From positions 21,880-85,879 of the forward strand of contig QFQP01000031.1 in the NCBI GenBank assembly GCA_003243425.1: a stretch of DNA of 64,000 bases. The letters are read 5' to 3'. The notes under the pieces are model-generated. The model was not told the origin of the DNA and did no database searches. It saw nothing but the letters and a program-made list of their open reading frames with translations. The translations under genes and the position numbers were made by a program. Position 1 is the stretch's first letter. The number at the start of each line of letters is the position of its first letter. Origin of the DNA: Archangium gephyra (lineage in GTDB: Bacteria; Myxococcota; Myxococcia; Myxococcales; Myxococcaceae). Below are positions 40,048 through 48,804 of this stretch, piece after piece.

Positions 40048-41223
40048 ATGAAGCAGTTGAACGTGGTGTGGGCCGCGGTGTGCGCGGTGTGGTTGTTCGC
40101 GTGCCCAGGCACTGGTGAGAACGTGGACGCAGGAAGTGGCGGTGGCTCGGCGACGGGCGGCGGCAGTGCGACGGGCGGCGGCAGTGCGACGGCCGGAGGC
40201 TCGGCGACCGGTGGTGGTTCGAACACCGACGCGGGCCTCGACGCAGGCACAGAGATGGACGCGGGCGTGATGGACGCAGGCAGCTTCTGTGACAACGCGG
40301 CGCACGACGCCGTGCTGGGCACGCTGGTGCTGGCGAACGGGGCGACGGTGGTGCAGTCGGCTCCGCTGCCGGGCAACGTGTTCGGGGTCGGCGTGGTGAA
40401 CGGCAGCCTCTACGCGGTGACCTTCACCAACACGCTTCGTCACCTCGGGCGCCTGCCCACGCTGACGCCCGGGCCCGAAATCACCAGCATCATCGCGCCG
40501 GAAGATCGCGACGGCGGCGTGCGCTTCGGCAGCGGCTTCGTGGTCAGCAACGGCACGGCGCTGATGACCGGCTACACGCGCCCCGGTGACTACGGCGGCG
40601 CGGTGTTGATCTTCGAGACCACCGACGCGGGCGCGCGGTTCGTCAACGCGCCCGGCAACTACTCGGCGTCGAGCGTCGACGGCGCGTGGCTGGTGAACGG
40701 TCTGGGCCTCGGCGCAGCGGCGAGCCCGAACGTCGGCATCTACGCGCTCGATGCACAGGGCGCGTTCGGCTTCACCGAGTTCCCCGCGAACGCGTCGAGT
40801 GGCTTCACCGCCACCACCGCCGACGGCGTGCTGCTGCTCGGCTACTACGGCACCGGCGCGAATCGGCTGCACGCCACCACCGTGTCGACGTACGCGGGGC
40901 CGCTCGCCAACCGCACGTCGTTCGCGCTCACCACGGGCACCGACCTCGCCATCGGCAATGACGTGCTCTCGGGCGTGAGCACGGTGGGTGGGCACGGGTT
41001 GCTCCTGCGCGCCAACGCCTCGTACCGCCCGGTGCGCGTCGAGAAGTTGCCGCTCGCCACCTCGGGCTCGGGCGTCATCACGGTGACGGCCGGCGCGCCG
41101 GTGACGCTGGTGAACTCGGTCGACGAATGCACCTCGCTCAAGTTCGCGGTCGGCGCGGGCACCACGTTCCTGCTCGGCGTGGAAGACAAGAACGGCGAAC
41201 GCATCATCGAAGTGCAGCCGTGA
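40048..41223 (+). CDS. B12-riboswitch-controlled lipoprotein, beta-propeller-like
   Basis: A 391-residue lipoprotein. ATG at 40048 has GGAG 6 bases upstream; the signal peptide ends at lipobox LFAC. A GGGSATGGG linker and DAG repeats (about 22-75) project the C-terminal domain. Residues about 80-391 form repeated strand pairs with motifs such as NVFGVGVVNGSLYAVTFTN, GFVVSNGTALMTGYT and DGVLLLGYYGT, suggesting a propeller or similar beta fold. No known family was named with certainty. Riboswitch control points to cobalamin or another corrinoid as cargo, comparable in concept to the surface B12-binding lipoprotein BtuG of Bacteroides. A second lipoprotein gene overlaps its stop by GTGA. Confidence 0.82.
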   Translation: MKQLNVVWAAVCAVWLFACPGTGENVDAGSGGGSATGGGSATGGGSATAGGSATGGGSNTDAGLDAGTEMDAGVMDAGSFCDNAAHDAVLGTLVLANGATVVQSAPLPGNVFGVGVVNGSLYAVTFTNTLRHLGRLPTLTPGPEITSIIAPEDRDGGVRFGSGFVVSNGTALMTGYTRPGDYGGAVLIFETTDAGARFVNAPGNYSASSVDGAWLVNGLGLGAAASPNVGIYALDAQGAFGFTEFPANASSGFTATTADGVLLLGYYGTGANRLHATTVSTYAGPLANRTSFALTTGTDLAIGNDVLSGVSTVGGHGLLLRANASYRPVRVEKLPLATSGSGVITVTAGAPVTLVNSVDECTSLKFAVGAGTTFLLGVEDKNGERIIEVQP

Positions 41224-41870
41224 AGAAGCTGGCCGTCATCGCGCTGTTGCTCGGTGCGTGCGGCCCGTTGCCGGTGGTCGACGCCGGGGTCGAAGTTCCA
41301 GACTCCGGTGTCGAGCCCGTCGACGCGGGCGCGCCCGTGAACCCGTGGGCGGATCGCGTGGTGTCGTTCACGCCTGGCGTCGGCGCGGGCTTCGGCCAGG
41401 ACGCGTTTCCGCAGGTCGTGCTCGGCGCACCGCGAGGTCAGGGCGCAAGCTCGGGGAGCCTCGACGTGCTCTCGCTCGGCCGCGAAGGTGTCATCACGCT
41501 GGAGTTCACCGACCTCGTGGTGGTCGATGGCCCGGGCGTGGACCTGCTGGTGTTCGAAAACGCGTTCAGCGGCTTCGTAGAGACCGGCGTCGTCGCGGTG
41601 AGTGACGATGGCGTCGATTGGCGCGCGTTCGCGTGCGACGGCGGCACGGGCTGCGCGGGCGTCAACCCGGTGTTCTCGCACCCCGACAACGGAATTTCGG
41701 GAACGGACCCCAGCGTGGCGGGCGGTGACGCGTTCGATCTCGCCGACGTCGGACTTCAGCGCGCGCGCTTCGTGCGCATCACCGACAGCGGGGCCAACCG
41801 CTTCTACGCGCCGCCGGGTGGCGGGTTCGATCTCGACGCGCTGAGCGTGGTGAATGGGGTCGCGCCGTAG
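41220..41870 (+). CDS. B12-riboswitch-controlled cell-surface lipoprotein
   Basis: A 216-residue protein starting with GTG inside the stop overlap of the preceding gene (GTGA). The lipobox is LLLGAC. After DAG repeats the domain runs NPWADRVVSFTPGVGAGFGQ, VVLGAPRGQGASSGSLDVLS, VVVDGPGVDLLVFENAFSGF, VAVSDDGVDWRAFACDGG and closes GGGFDLDALSVV. This is the widespread cell-surface protein family whose members contain GPG.D..VFENAF and AFDLADVGL.RARFVRI. The family's ligand is not established. Tight coupling to the first lipoprotein and shared riboswitch suggest the two act together in corrinoid uptake. Confidence 0.85.
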   Translation: MKKLAVIALLLGACGPLPVVDAGVEVPDSGVEPVDAGAPVNPWADRVVSFTPGVGAGFGQDAFPQVVLGAPRGQGASSGSLDVLSLGREGVITLEFTDLVVVDGPGVDLLVFENAFSGFVETGVVAVSDDGVDWRAFACDGGTGCAGVNPVFSHPDNGISGTDPSVAGGDAFDLADVGLQRARFVRITDSGANRFYAPPGGGFDLDALSVVNGVAP

Positions 41871-41936
41871 GCTTTCCGCGAGAAGAGTCTCGGTGTCGGG
41901 GCCGTGCGCGCCGGCGCGTGCTTGAGTCCACGCGGC

Positions 41937-43097
41937 ATGAAGAAGCAGTTGTGGGAAGCAGTGCTGAAGTCGCCGGACAACCTCGACGCGCGGCTGGTGT
42001 ACGCCGACGCGTTGACCGAAGACGGCGACCCGCGCGGCGAGTTCATTTCACTGCAGTGCCGAATGGCCGCGAATCGGCTCCGTGGCGCGGCGCTCAAAGA
42101 AGCCAGGGCGCGCGAGGCGGAGCTGCTCGACGCGCACCGCGAAGAGTGGTTCGGCCCCGTCGAGAAGTGGCTTCGTGAACGTGACGCCTACACGCTGGGC
42201 CAGGTGAAGGTCGAACGCGGCTTCGTCACCGCGTGCAGGTTGTGGGTTCGCGAAGCCGACGACGTCGAGGCGCTCTTCAAGAAGGCGCCGCTGCTCGAGT
42301 CTTTGAAGCTGCTCGGCGCGGAGACCTCGTCCCTCGCTCCGCTACGAGCTCTTCAGCGGCTCGAAGCGGCGAGTGACGTGTCGACGTCGGTGCTGGAGTT
42401 CATTGCATCGGGCGCACGGTTCGAGCGCCTCACGCACCTCCAGCTGCTGGGCGTGAACGGGGTCATGACGGTCGACCTCACGCAGCTCCCCGCGCTGGAG
42501 ACGCTCGAGAGTGACGTGCACGCCCGGGCGGTGACGCTGCCTCCGTCGCTGAGTTCGCTTCAATGGCGCGGCGCGAGCCCGGCGCTGATGACCGCGCTCA
42601 CCGGACCTCCGCCAGCGCTGCGCAGGTTCGGCATTTCGCGACTCCGCGTCGATGCGTCGGCGGTGGGCGCGTTGCTGGTGCTCGCGCCGCGGCTCGAGCG
42701 TCTGGTGCTCGACTGGGCGAAGTTCGACGTGGGCCAGCTCGCGGTGTTGATGAAGACGCCGTGGCCGAAGTTGAAGGCGCTCGACTTGAGCAGCGCCACG
42801 CTCGGCGCCGACGGGCCTTCGCTGCTCGCTGCGCTCGAGGCGCCACAGCTCGAGTCGCTCGACCTGTCGAACACGCGACTGAAGGACGATGCGGTGTCGA
42901 TGCTGCTGTCGTCTCCATTGCTCGAGCACCTCAAGGAGCTGTCGCTGCGCGCCAACAAGGTGACCGCCGCATCGCTCGCGCCGGTGTTGAAGCGAAAGCA
43001 CCAGCTTCGGCTGCTCAATCTCAAGAAGACGGCGGTCTCGCCTGCTGAGCAGCAGCGGCTGGCCAGGGAGTTCCCCGACACGCGCCTGTCGCGTTGA
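41937..43097 (+). CDS. TIGR02996-domain leucine-rich-repeat protein
   Basis: A 386-residue cytosolic protein. The N-terminal domain LWEAVLKSPDNLDARLVYAD, ALTEDGDPRGEFISLQCRMA matches TIGR02996, a repeat-companion domain found in myxobacteria and planctomycetes. The rest (about 85-386) is leucine-rich repeats with L..L.L..... spacing, including PKLKALDLSSATLGADGPSL and PQLESLDLSNTRLKDDAVSM. Such proteins are presumed interaction scaffolds. ATG at 41937 is preferred over 41904 because it opens directly on the domain. The stop is adjacent to the stop of the convergent PhnD-like gene. Confidence 0.85.
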   Translation: MKKQLWEAVLKSPDNLDARLVYADALTEDGDPRGEFISLQCRMAANRLRGAALKEARAREAELLDAHREEWFGPVEKWLRERDAYTLGQVKVERGFVTACRLWVREADDVEALFKKAPLLESLKLLGAETSSLAPLRALQRLEAASDVSTSVLEFIASGARFERLTHLQLLGVNGVMTVDLTQLPALETLESDVHARAVTLPPSLSSLQWRGASPALMTALTGPPPALRRFGISRLRVDASAVGALLVLAPRLERLVLDWAKFDVGQLAVLMKTPWPKLKALDLSSATLGADGPSLLAALEAPQLESLDLSNTRLKDDAVSMLLSSPLLEHLKELSLRANKVTAASLAPVLKRKHQLRLLNLKKTAVSPAEQQRLAREFPDTRLSR

Positions 43098-43907
43098 TCA
43101 ACCCGCTGCGCGTTCGGAGCGGCCGGACAACAACGAGTACAGCGCGCGGTAGCCATGTCGCGGCGCCGCTTCGAAGCGCTCGGTGCCGAACACGCCGTTC
43201 AGGATGCGCGCGCCGTCGGCGCACACGTTCGGGTTCTGCAGCACGAGCTCCAGGTCGCGGCTCAGGTCCTTCGGCGCGTAGGGGCCCACCACGACTCCAT
43301 CGTTCGGCACGTCGTCGGTGAGGCCGATGACCTGCAGCTGTCGCGCGCTCCCCGGCACGAGCCGCTCGAGGTCGGGCTGGTTGGTGGTGCACGGGCAGTA
43401 CACGCTGCTCACCTCCGCCGCGCCGCTCAGCACCGCCTCCACGGCGCGATGGTACGAGCCACAGAACAGCTGCTGCGTGAAGGTACGCTCGGGCAACACG
43501 CCGTGCTCTCGCAACCACGAGCCGGGCAGGAGGTAGCCGGCACATGACTCCGGGTCGACCCACGCGGCGCGTGTTCCCAACAGCTCGTCGAGCCGCACGC
43601 GATTGGCGCCCGCGCTGCAGATCAACGCCGCGCGGTAGGTCGCGTCACCGCGTCGCACCGCGCGCATCAGCACCGGCACGTCGATGGTCTCGAAGCGCGC
43701 GCAGACCAGCGGTGGCGCCCACACCACGTCGGCTTCTCCGCTGACGACCTGTCGGTGGAGCTGCTCGTAGTTCTTCGCGGTGTCGACCTCGACGGCCACC
43801 GACAACGCGCAGCTGATCAGCTGTGAGAGCGCTTCTCTTCGTGCGCGCGGCAACGATGCACTGGCCGGCGGCAGCAACACCCGCACGGCGTTCCGTTGAT
43901 TCTTCAT
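43098..43907 (-). CDS. PhnD/SsuA-like substrate-binding-fold protein without signal peptide
   Basis: A 269-residue protein of the periplasmic-binding fold: VEVDTAKNYEQLHRQVVSGE, ADVVWAPPLVCARFETIDVP, TYRAALICSAGANRVRLDEL, AWVDPESCAGYLLPGSWLRE, HRAVEAVLSGAAEVSSVYCP and VVVGPYAPKD. This matches phosphonate/phosphite-type binding proteins, but the N-terminus (MKNQRNAVRVLLPPASASLP) has no hydrophobic signal and no ABC permease or ATPase is nearby. It may therefore act in the cytosol as a sensor or be an orphan. The start at 43907 follows GGGGGGACACGAC. Confidence 0.8.
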   Translation of the reverse strand: MKNQRNAVRVLLPPASASLPRARREALSQLISCALSVAVEVDTAKNYEQLHRQVVSGEADVVWAPPLVCARFETIDVPVLMRAVRRGDATYRAALICSAGANRVRLDELLGTRAAWVDPESCAGYLLPGSWLREHGVLPERTFTQQLFCGSYHRAVEAVLSGAAEVSSVYCPCTTNQPDLERLVPGSARQLQVIGLTDDVPNDGVVVGPYAPKDLSRDLELVLQNPNVCADGARILNGVFGTERFEAAPRHGYRALYSLLSGRSERAAG

Positions 43908-44030
43908 GTCGTGTCCCCCCGAGAGACAGCCCAAGCCTGCCGCGCGTGAGGCGTCGCCGTCGAGGTGGGTCCGTTCCGGCTCCGGGGCGCGACGATGGCA
44001 ACCGTCGCACTTCCATTCGTCGGTGACGGA

Positions 44031-45236
44031 TCAGGTCGTGTATTCGGCGTTGACCTGCACGTAGCGGTAGCCGAGGTCGCTGGTCATCACCACCGCGCGG
44101 CCGGGGCCGTCGGCGAGCTTGAGCTCCAGCTTGACGTCTTCACTCTTCATCGCGGTCGACGCCGCCGCGCGATCGAACGCCGTCGGCTCGCCTGCGCGGA
44201 AGACCTCGATGCCCTGCAGCACGCACGAGAGCGACTTCGCGTGGCGCACTTCGGGCGCGTTGCCGACCTGGCTCGTGAAGCGACCCCAGTTGGGGTCGTT
44301 GCCGAAGAGCGCGGTGCGCACCAGCGCCGACGAAGCGACCCGCCGCGCGATGGCCCTGGCCGCTTCTTCCGTCGAGGCGCCCGTGACCTCGATGGTGGTG
44401 ACCTTGGTGGCGCCTTCACCGTCGCGCGCGATGAGCCACGAGAGGCGACGCGCGACCGGTTCGACGTGACGGGCCCAGTCGGTCGGCGGCGCGACCTTCC
44501 TGGTCGACAGCAGCAGGAAGGTGTCGTTGGTCGAGGTGTGCGTGTCGACGTGCACCGCGTTGAAGCTCGAGGCGGCGATGGTGGGGATCGCGCGCTTGAG
44601 CTGCTCGGCGCGCAGGTCCCAGTCGGTGGCGACGAAGGCCAGCATGGTGGCCATGTTGGGTTCGATCATCCCCGCGCCCTTGCAGATGCCCGCGATGGTG
44701 GCGCCGCCGTGCTGCGCGCACGCTTCTTTCGGGTACGCGTCGGTGGTCATGATGGCCGAGAGGAACCGGCGGCCGGCTTCCACGTCGTCGCTGAGCTCGG
44801 CCAGCGCCGCGTCGATGCCTGCGCGAACCTTGTCCATCGGCAGCTTCACGCCGATGACGCCCGTGCTGCAGACGAGCACCTGTTCGACGGGGCAGTTGAT
44901 GGCTTTGGCCACGCGTTCGCACATTTCGAGCGCGTCTTTGTCGCCCTGCGTGCCCGTGCAGGCGTTGGCGTTGCCGGAGTTGATGATGACCGCGCGCACC
45001 AGCCCGTTGGAGCGCGTGAGGTGCGCTCTGGAGACCGTGACCGGCGCGGCGGCGAAGTGGTTCTGCGTGAAGAGGCCCGCGCACGACATCGGGGTGTCGG
45101 ACACCAGGAGCGCCACGTCGGGGTTCCCGCTCGCTTTGATGCCGGCTCGCACGCCCGCGGCCTTGATGCCGGGGACCGAGGTCAGCGTGAACTGTGCGGG
45201 CGGGAAGGAGGGAACGGGCGGGACCGGGATGCTCAT
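44031..45236 (-). CDS. argJ: Bifunctional glutamate N-acetyltransferase / ornithine acetyltransferase
   Basis: A 401-residue enzyme of arginine biosynthesis that makes N-acetylglutamate while recycling the acetyl group from N-acetylornithine. The self-cleavage and nucleophile site is in EPNMATMLAFV (Thr after Ala). Other landmarks are CSTGVIGVKLPMDKV, GNANACTGTQGDKDALEMCE, KVTTIEVTGASTEEAARAIA, VRTALFGNDPNWGRFTSQVG and the C-terminal RYVQVNAEYTT. Full length and intact. No other arginine genes are nearby, so it is a stand-alone housekeeping gene in an otherwise accessory stretch. Confidence 0.93.
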   Translation of the reverse strand: MSIPVPPVPSFPPAQFTLTSVPGIKAAGVRAGIKASGNPDVALLVSDTPMSCAGLFTQNHFAAAPVTVSRAHLTRSNGLVRAVIINSGNANACTGTQGDKDALEMCERVAKAINCPVEQVLVCSTGVIGVKLPMDKVRAGIDAALAELSDDVEAGRRFLSAIMTTDAYPKEACAQHGGATIAGICKGAGMIEPNMATMLAFVATDWDLRAEQLKRAIPTIAASSFNAVHVDTHTSTNDTFLLLSTRKVAPPTDWARHVEPVARRLSWLIARDGEGATKVTTIEVTGASTEEAARAIARRVASSALVRTALFGNDPNWGRFTSQVGNAPEVRHAKSLSCVLQGIEVFRAGEPTAFDRAAASTAMKSEDVKLELKLADGPGRAVVMTSDLGYRYVQVNAEYTT

Positions 45237-45455
45237 GGCGGCGCGACATACAACGGCGGCTCGAAGGGTGCGCCGGTTTGCGGGCTCGCAGCGAGCGACG
45301 CTGAGGGTTCGTGCTGCGCCCGGTCGCGGCGTTCAGTCGCGCCTGGGGCCGTTGGCGCACTTCGACGCGTAACGCGCGGGTCACGAACATTTCGACACTT
45401 CCGGAACGGAGCTCGCGCGGAGCTTCGTCGAGATCGCGGCGGTACCGTCGCGCGC

Positions 45456-47049
45456 ATGACGAACTCCGAACGGTGGCTGAGCGTGTTCTGGCTCGTGGCG
45501 TTGCTGGCGGGTTGTGATGGAGCCGTGAGCGAAGGGCCTGACGGCGCCGTCGTGGAAGACGAAGACGCTGGCCTGGTGAGCGTCGACGCGGGGGCCCCGA
45601 CGACGCGGGTGCCGGGCGCGATGCCGGTGGGGTCGACGCAGGTGAAGCGCCCGACGCTGGTACGGCCGATGCCGGTGAGACGCACGATGCCGGCACCACC
45701 GTTGACGCTGGTGCACCCGACGCGGGCGCTTCGAACGTCACGCGGCTGCCGACCTGCGACATCGTTCCCGGCGGCTGCGACGAGGTGTTCAACGCGAGCG
45801 GTGGGCTCATCTCCATCGTCAACCGCACCGCGCCCGGGAAGATCTTCTGCCTGCGCGCGGGCAACTACAAAGGCCTGTACCTCGAGAAGGTGAAGGGCTC
45901 TCCGGCCGCGCCGCTGTTGATCAGCAACTGCGGCGGCAGGTGTTCGACTCGACGGGCTACTCGAACGGCATCGGCGGCACCGAAGTTCAATACGTGCGGC
46001 TGTCGGGCGCGGGCGACGTGAACAGCGAGTACGGCATCGAGCAGAAGAACGCGAACATGGGCCTCGATTTCGACATCGGCATCACCGACGTCGAGGTCGA
46101 CCACCTCGACCTTCACGACAATGGCTACATGGGCCTCGGCGTGCGCAGCTACCCGCGCTGCGACGGCCGCTTTCATCGCGGCAACTTCGTGCAGCGCAAC
46201 ACGTTCATTCACGACAACCGCGTTCGCAACGCGCGCGACGGCGAGGGCTTCTACATCGGCACCTCGCACTTCAACTCCACCGTGGGGCGCGCGTACGTGC
46301 AGACCGGCTGCCCCGACGCGGGCTACCTCGAGCCGCCGCTGGTCAACGCGAAGATCTACAACAACGTGCTCGAAGACATCGGCCGGGACGGCATTCAGGT
46401 CGGCGCCGTCACCTCGGGCATGGAGATCTACGACAACGTGGTGAAGCGGTACGCGAAGAAGCAGGACTACGGGCACGTGGGCGGCATTCAGATCAACCCC
46501 GGCTCGGTGGGCGAGGTTCACGGCAACTGGATCGAAGCGATGGCCAACGACGTAGAGGGCACCGCGATTCAGTATGCGGGCGGCAGCACCGGTGATGTCT
46601 TCATTCACGACAACGTCATCGTCGGCTCGCCGACGCCGCTGCTGACGCTCGGGTACATGATCACCTCGAGCAACCGCACGGTGTTCCGCAACAACACCGT
46701 GGTCAGCTCGGGCGGCAAGCCGTTCTATCTGTTCTGCAACGCCGCGCTCTCGACCACGCAGCCGCACCACATGGACATCACCGACAACATCTTCGTCGGC
46801 TACGACCGCATCGGTCAGTTCCTGTTCAGCGACGCGCAGGGCGATTGGTACAAGATCTTCGACGGCAACGCGCCGAAGTGCCCCATCAACGGCCGCGTGT
46901 ACGACAACGCGCTCGAGGCCGCGCAGCACGTGCCCGGAAGTTTCTATTCGGAGAACGTGGGTGACGCGCAGTTCGTCGACGCCGGCATGCAGAACTTCAG
47001 ATTGCTGCCGACGTCTCCTGCGCTCGGGAAAGGCGCGACGATTCGTTGA
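45456..47049 (+). pseudogene. Beta-helix lipoprotein with two frameshifts
   Basis: The start at 45456 gives a signal peptide with lipobox LLAGC, then EDEDAGLVSVDAGAP. At about 45590-45598 (GGGGGCCCC) the DAG repeat continues in another frame (DDAGAGRDAGGVDAGEAPDA and on to TRLPTCDIVPGGCDEVFNAS). At about 45932-45937 it shifts again into the long frame FDSTGYSNGIGGTEVQYVRL. Both shifts are one missing base. Downstream lies a parallel beta-helix: EVDHLDLHDNGYMGLGVRSY, KIYNNVLEDIGRDGIQVG, FIHDNVIVGSPTPLLTLG. Restored, it would be a surface lipoprotein resembling carbohydrate-binding or -cleaving beta-helix proteins. The errors could be biological or from sequencing. Confidence 0.75.
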
Positions 47050-48729
47050 CTACGGGTAGTGCAGCACCACGCGCTCACGCGTGTTCGTGGGCACCGTCTC
47101 GCCGTACCAGGGAGACACGTCGGTGATCTGCACCACGTCGAAGCTGGCGATGCGGTCGTTCGGGTTTCCGGTGCGGTCCGGGTACCTCAGAATCCACTCC
47201 TTCAGGGGCGGCTCGTACGCGCGGTCGTTGCCGATGCGCGAGAGGTAGTCGCACCAGAACTCGTCATGGCCGAGGCGCGTGAGGATGGCGTTGATGCCCG
47301 GCGGCGAGCGGCGTGACGCGCGTTCAGACAGCGGGTCGACGAGGCGCCCGTCGAAGGTGCGCGCGCGCACCACCACCGTCGCGTCTTCCCGCGGCGAGAC
47401 CGCGAACATTCCCCAGCCCTGGAAGAAGTGGAGGTACTCCACCGGCCACAGCACCCAGAACGGAGGCACGGGCTTGATGGCCTGCGGCACCGGCCGGTTC
47501 TGCGCGAGGGTCTGAATCACGAACACCACGAACATGAACGCCAGCAGCGCGTTGCGAATCGCGCCGCCGAGGGCCACGCGCCGCCTGGTGAGCGCGGTGT
47601 CGGGCGAGAAGGGCGAAGGCTCGAGCACGTCGAGCTCGAGCCGCCTGCTGAGGGCTTCGAACCACCGCGGCACGAAGCCGGGGAGCCCGGTGACGGCGCG
47701 GCTGCGCGCCGCGAGCGTGGCGTGGGCAGCCCAGCGGCCCAGCGACGCGTCGACCTTCACGTCGTCTTTCCTGGGAGCGCCGAACACCTTCTGACCGAGC
47801 CACACGAGGTCGTCGTGGCGAATCATGAAGAACCAGAACATCAACATGGTCGTCGAGAACACGCCGAGGTTGAGGAAGGTCATGAAGCCGAAGTGCAGTG
47901 CGAGCCCGAGCACGATGGCCAGGCGTCGCATGCTCTTCGCGGGCAACAGCACCCAGATGGGCAGCGTGGCTTCGACGAACTGCGTGAAGCGCGTCAGCGC
48001 CATCGAGAGGCCGGGCGTCACGTGGGGCCGCAGCCACTCCGCGAGCGCGGTGGCGATGCGGTCCTGGTGCATCACGTCGAGCAGCACGCGCCCGTCGCGC
48101 CAGCCGTCGGTGTCTTTGTGCAGGTAGTTGAAGAGGTAGATGACCGCGAGCTGCAGCGCGAGCGCGCCCATCACCCACTCGAAGTAGGGCTTCGGCGGCG
48201 AGAGAACTTCGGGGTCACCCTCGAGCGTGGCCACGCCGTGTTTGTCGACGTTCAACTTCGAGTGCCGCATCGAGCGGCGCAGCGAGTCGATGGACAGCCA
48301 GCTGCCGAGCGGCAGGAACGCGGTCCACACCAGCAGCACCGAGAGCGCGACGTCGCCGCCGTTGGTCAGGTAGTGCACGCGGCAGTTGAGCGAGAGCTGC
48401 GCGGCGAGCGCGAGCAGCTGCATCAACTTCGTCTTCCAGCCGACGAGCAGCAGCAGGTACACGATGACGATGAGGCCCACGAAGAAGCGCGCTTCGTGCA
48501 GCTCGCTGACGCCGTAGAAGATGGAGAAGCCGAGGCGCGCCTGCGGAGCCCACAGCATGGTGTGGTTCGGCATCAGGCCTGCGTTGGTGTACCAGACGTC
48601 GAGGTCTTCCCAGCGGCGCAGCACGTCGAACAACAGCAGCAGCGCGAGCAGCACACGACCCGCGCCCAGCGTCACCGGAGAAGCGGTGAGCAGCTGCTGC
48701 GCGAAGCGGGAGGCCTTCAGACGTTCCAT
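47050..48729 (-). CDS. HTTM-domain membrane protein (gamma-carboxylase-like)
   Basis: A 559-residue integral membrane protein with about six to eight helices between residues 15 and 300 and one further helix near 385-410. Blocks RVLLALLLLFDVLRRWEDLD, WYTNAGLMPNHTML, ALAAQLSLNCRVHYLTNGGD, WRDGRVLLDVMHQDR and FVEATLPIWVLLPA match the HTTM domain shared with vitamin K-dependent gamma-carboxylase. The C-terminal 150 residues (EYLHFFQGWGMFAVSPREDA and on) are extracytoplasmic and seen in bacterial HTTM proteins. ATG at 48729 opens the fold; the frame extends to 49395 only as antisense to the fibre gene. Function in bacteria is unknown. Confidence 0.88.
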   Translation of the reverse strand: MERLKASRFAQQLLTASPVTLGAGRVLLALLLLFDVLRRWEDLDVWYTNAGLMPNHTMLWAPQARLGFSIFYGVSELHEARFFVGLIVIVYLLLLVGWKTKLMQLLALAAQLSLNCRVHYLTNGGDVALSVLLVWTAFLPLGSWLSIDSLRRSMRHSKLNVDKHGVATLEGDPEVLSPPKPYFEWVMGALALQLAVIYLFNYLHKDTDGWRDGRVLLDVMHQDRIATALAEWLRPHVTPGLSMALTRFTQFVEATLPIWVLLPAKSMRRLAIVLGLALHFGFMTFLNLGVFSTTMLMFWFFMIRHDDLVWLGQKVFGAPRKDDVKVDASLGRWAAHATLAARSRAVTGLPGFVPRWFEALSRRLELDVLEPSPFSPDTALTRRRVALGGAIRNALLAFMFVVFVIQTLAQNRPVPQAIKPVPPFWVLWPVEYLHFFQGWGMFAVSPREDATVVVRARTFDGRLVDPLSERASRRSPPGINAILTRLGHDEFWCDYLSRIGNDRAYEPPLKEWILRYPDRTGNPNDRIASFDVVQITDVSPWYGETVPTNTRERVVLHYP

Positions 48730-48804
48730 GGGCAGCGCGTTTAGCGTGGCCGAAGGCTCCTGAGTTTCCTTCTTTGTCGGCCCGGAACTTCGTAAGCCTC
48801 GCGC

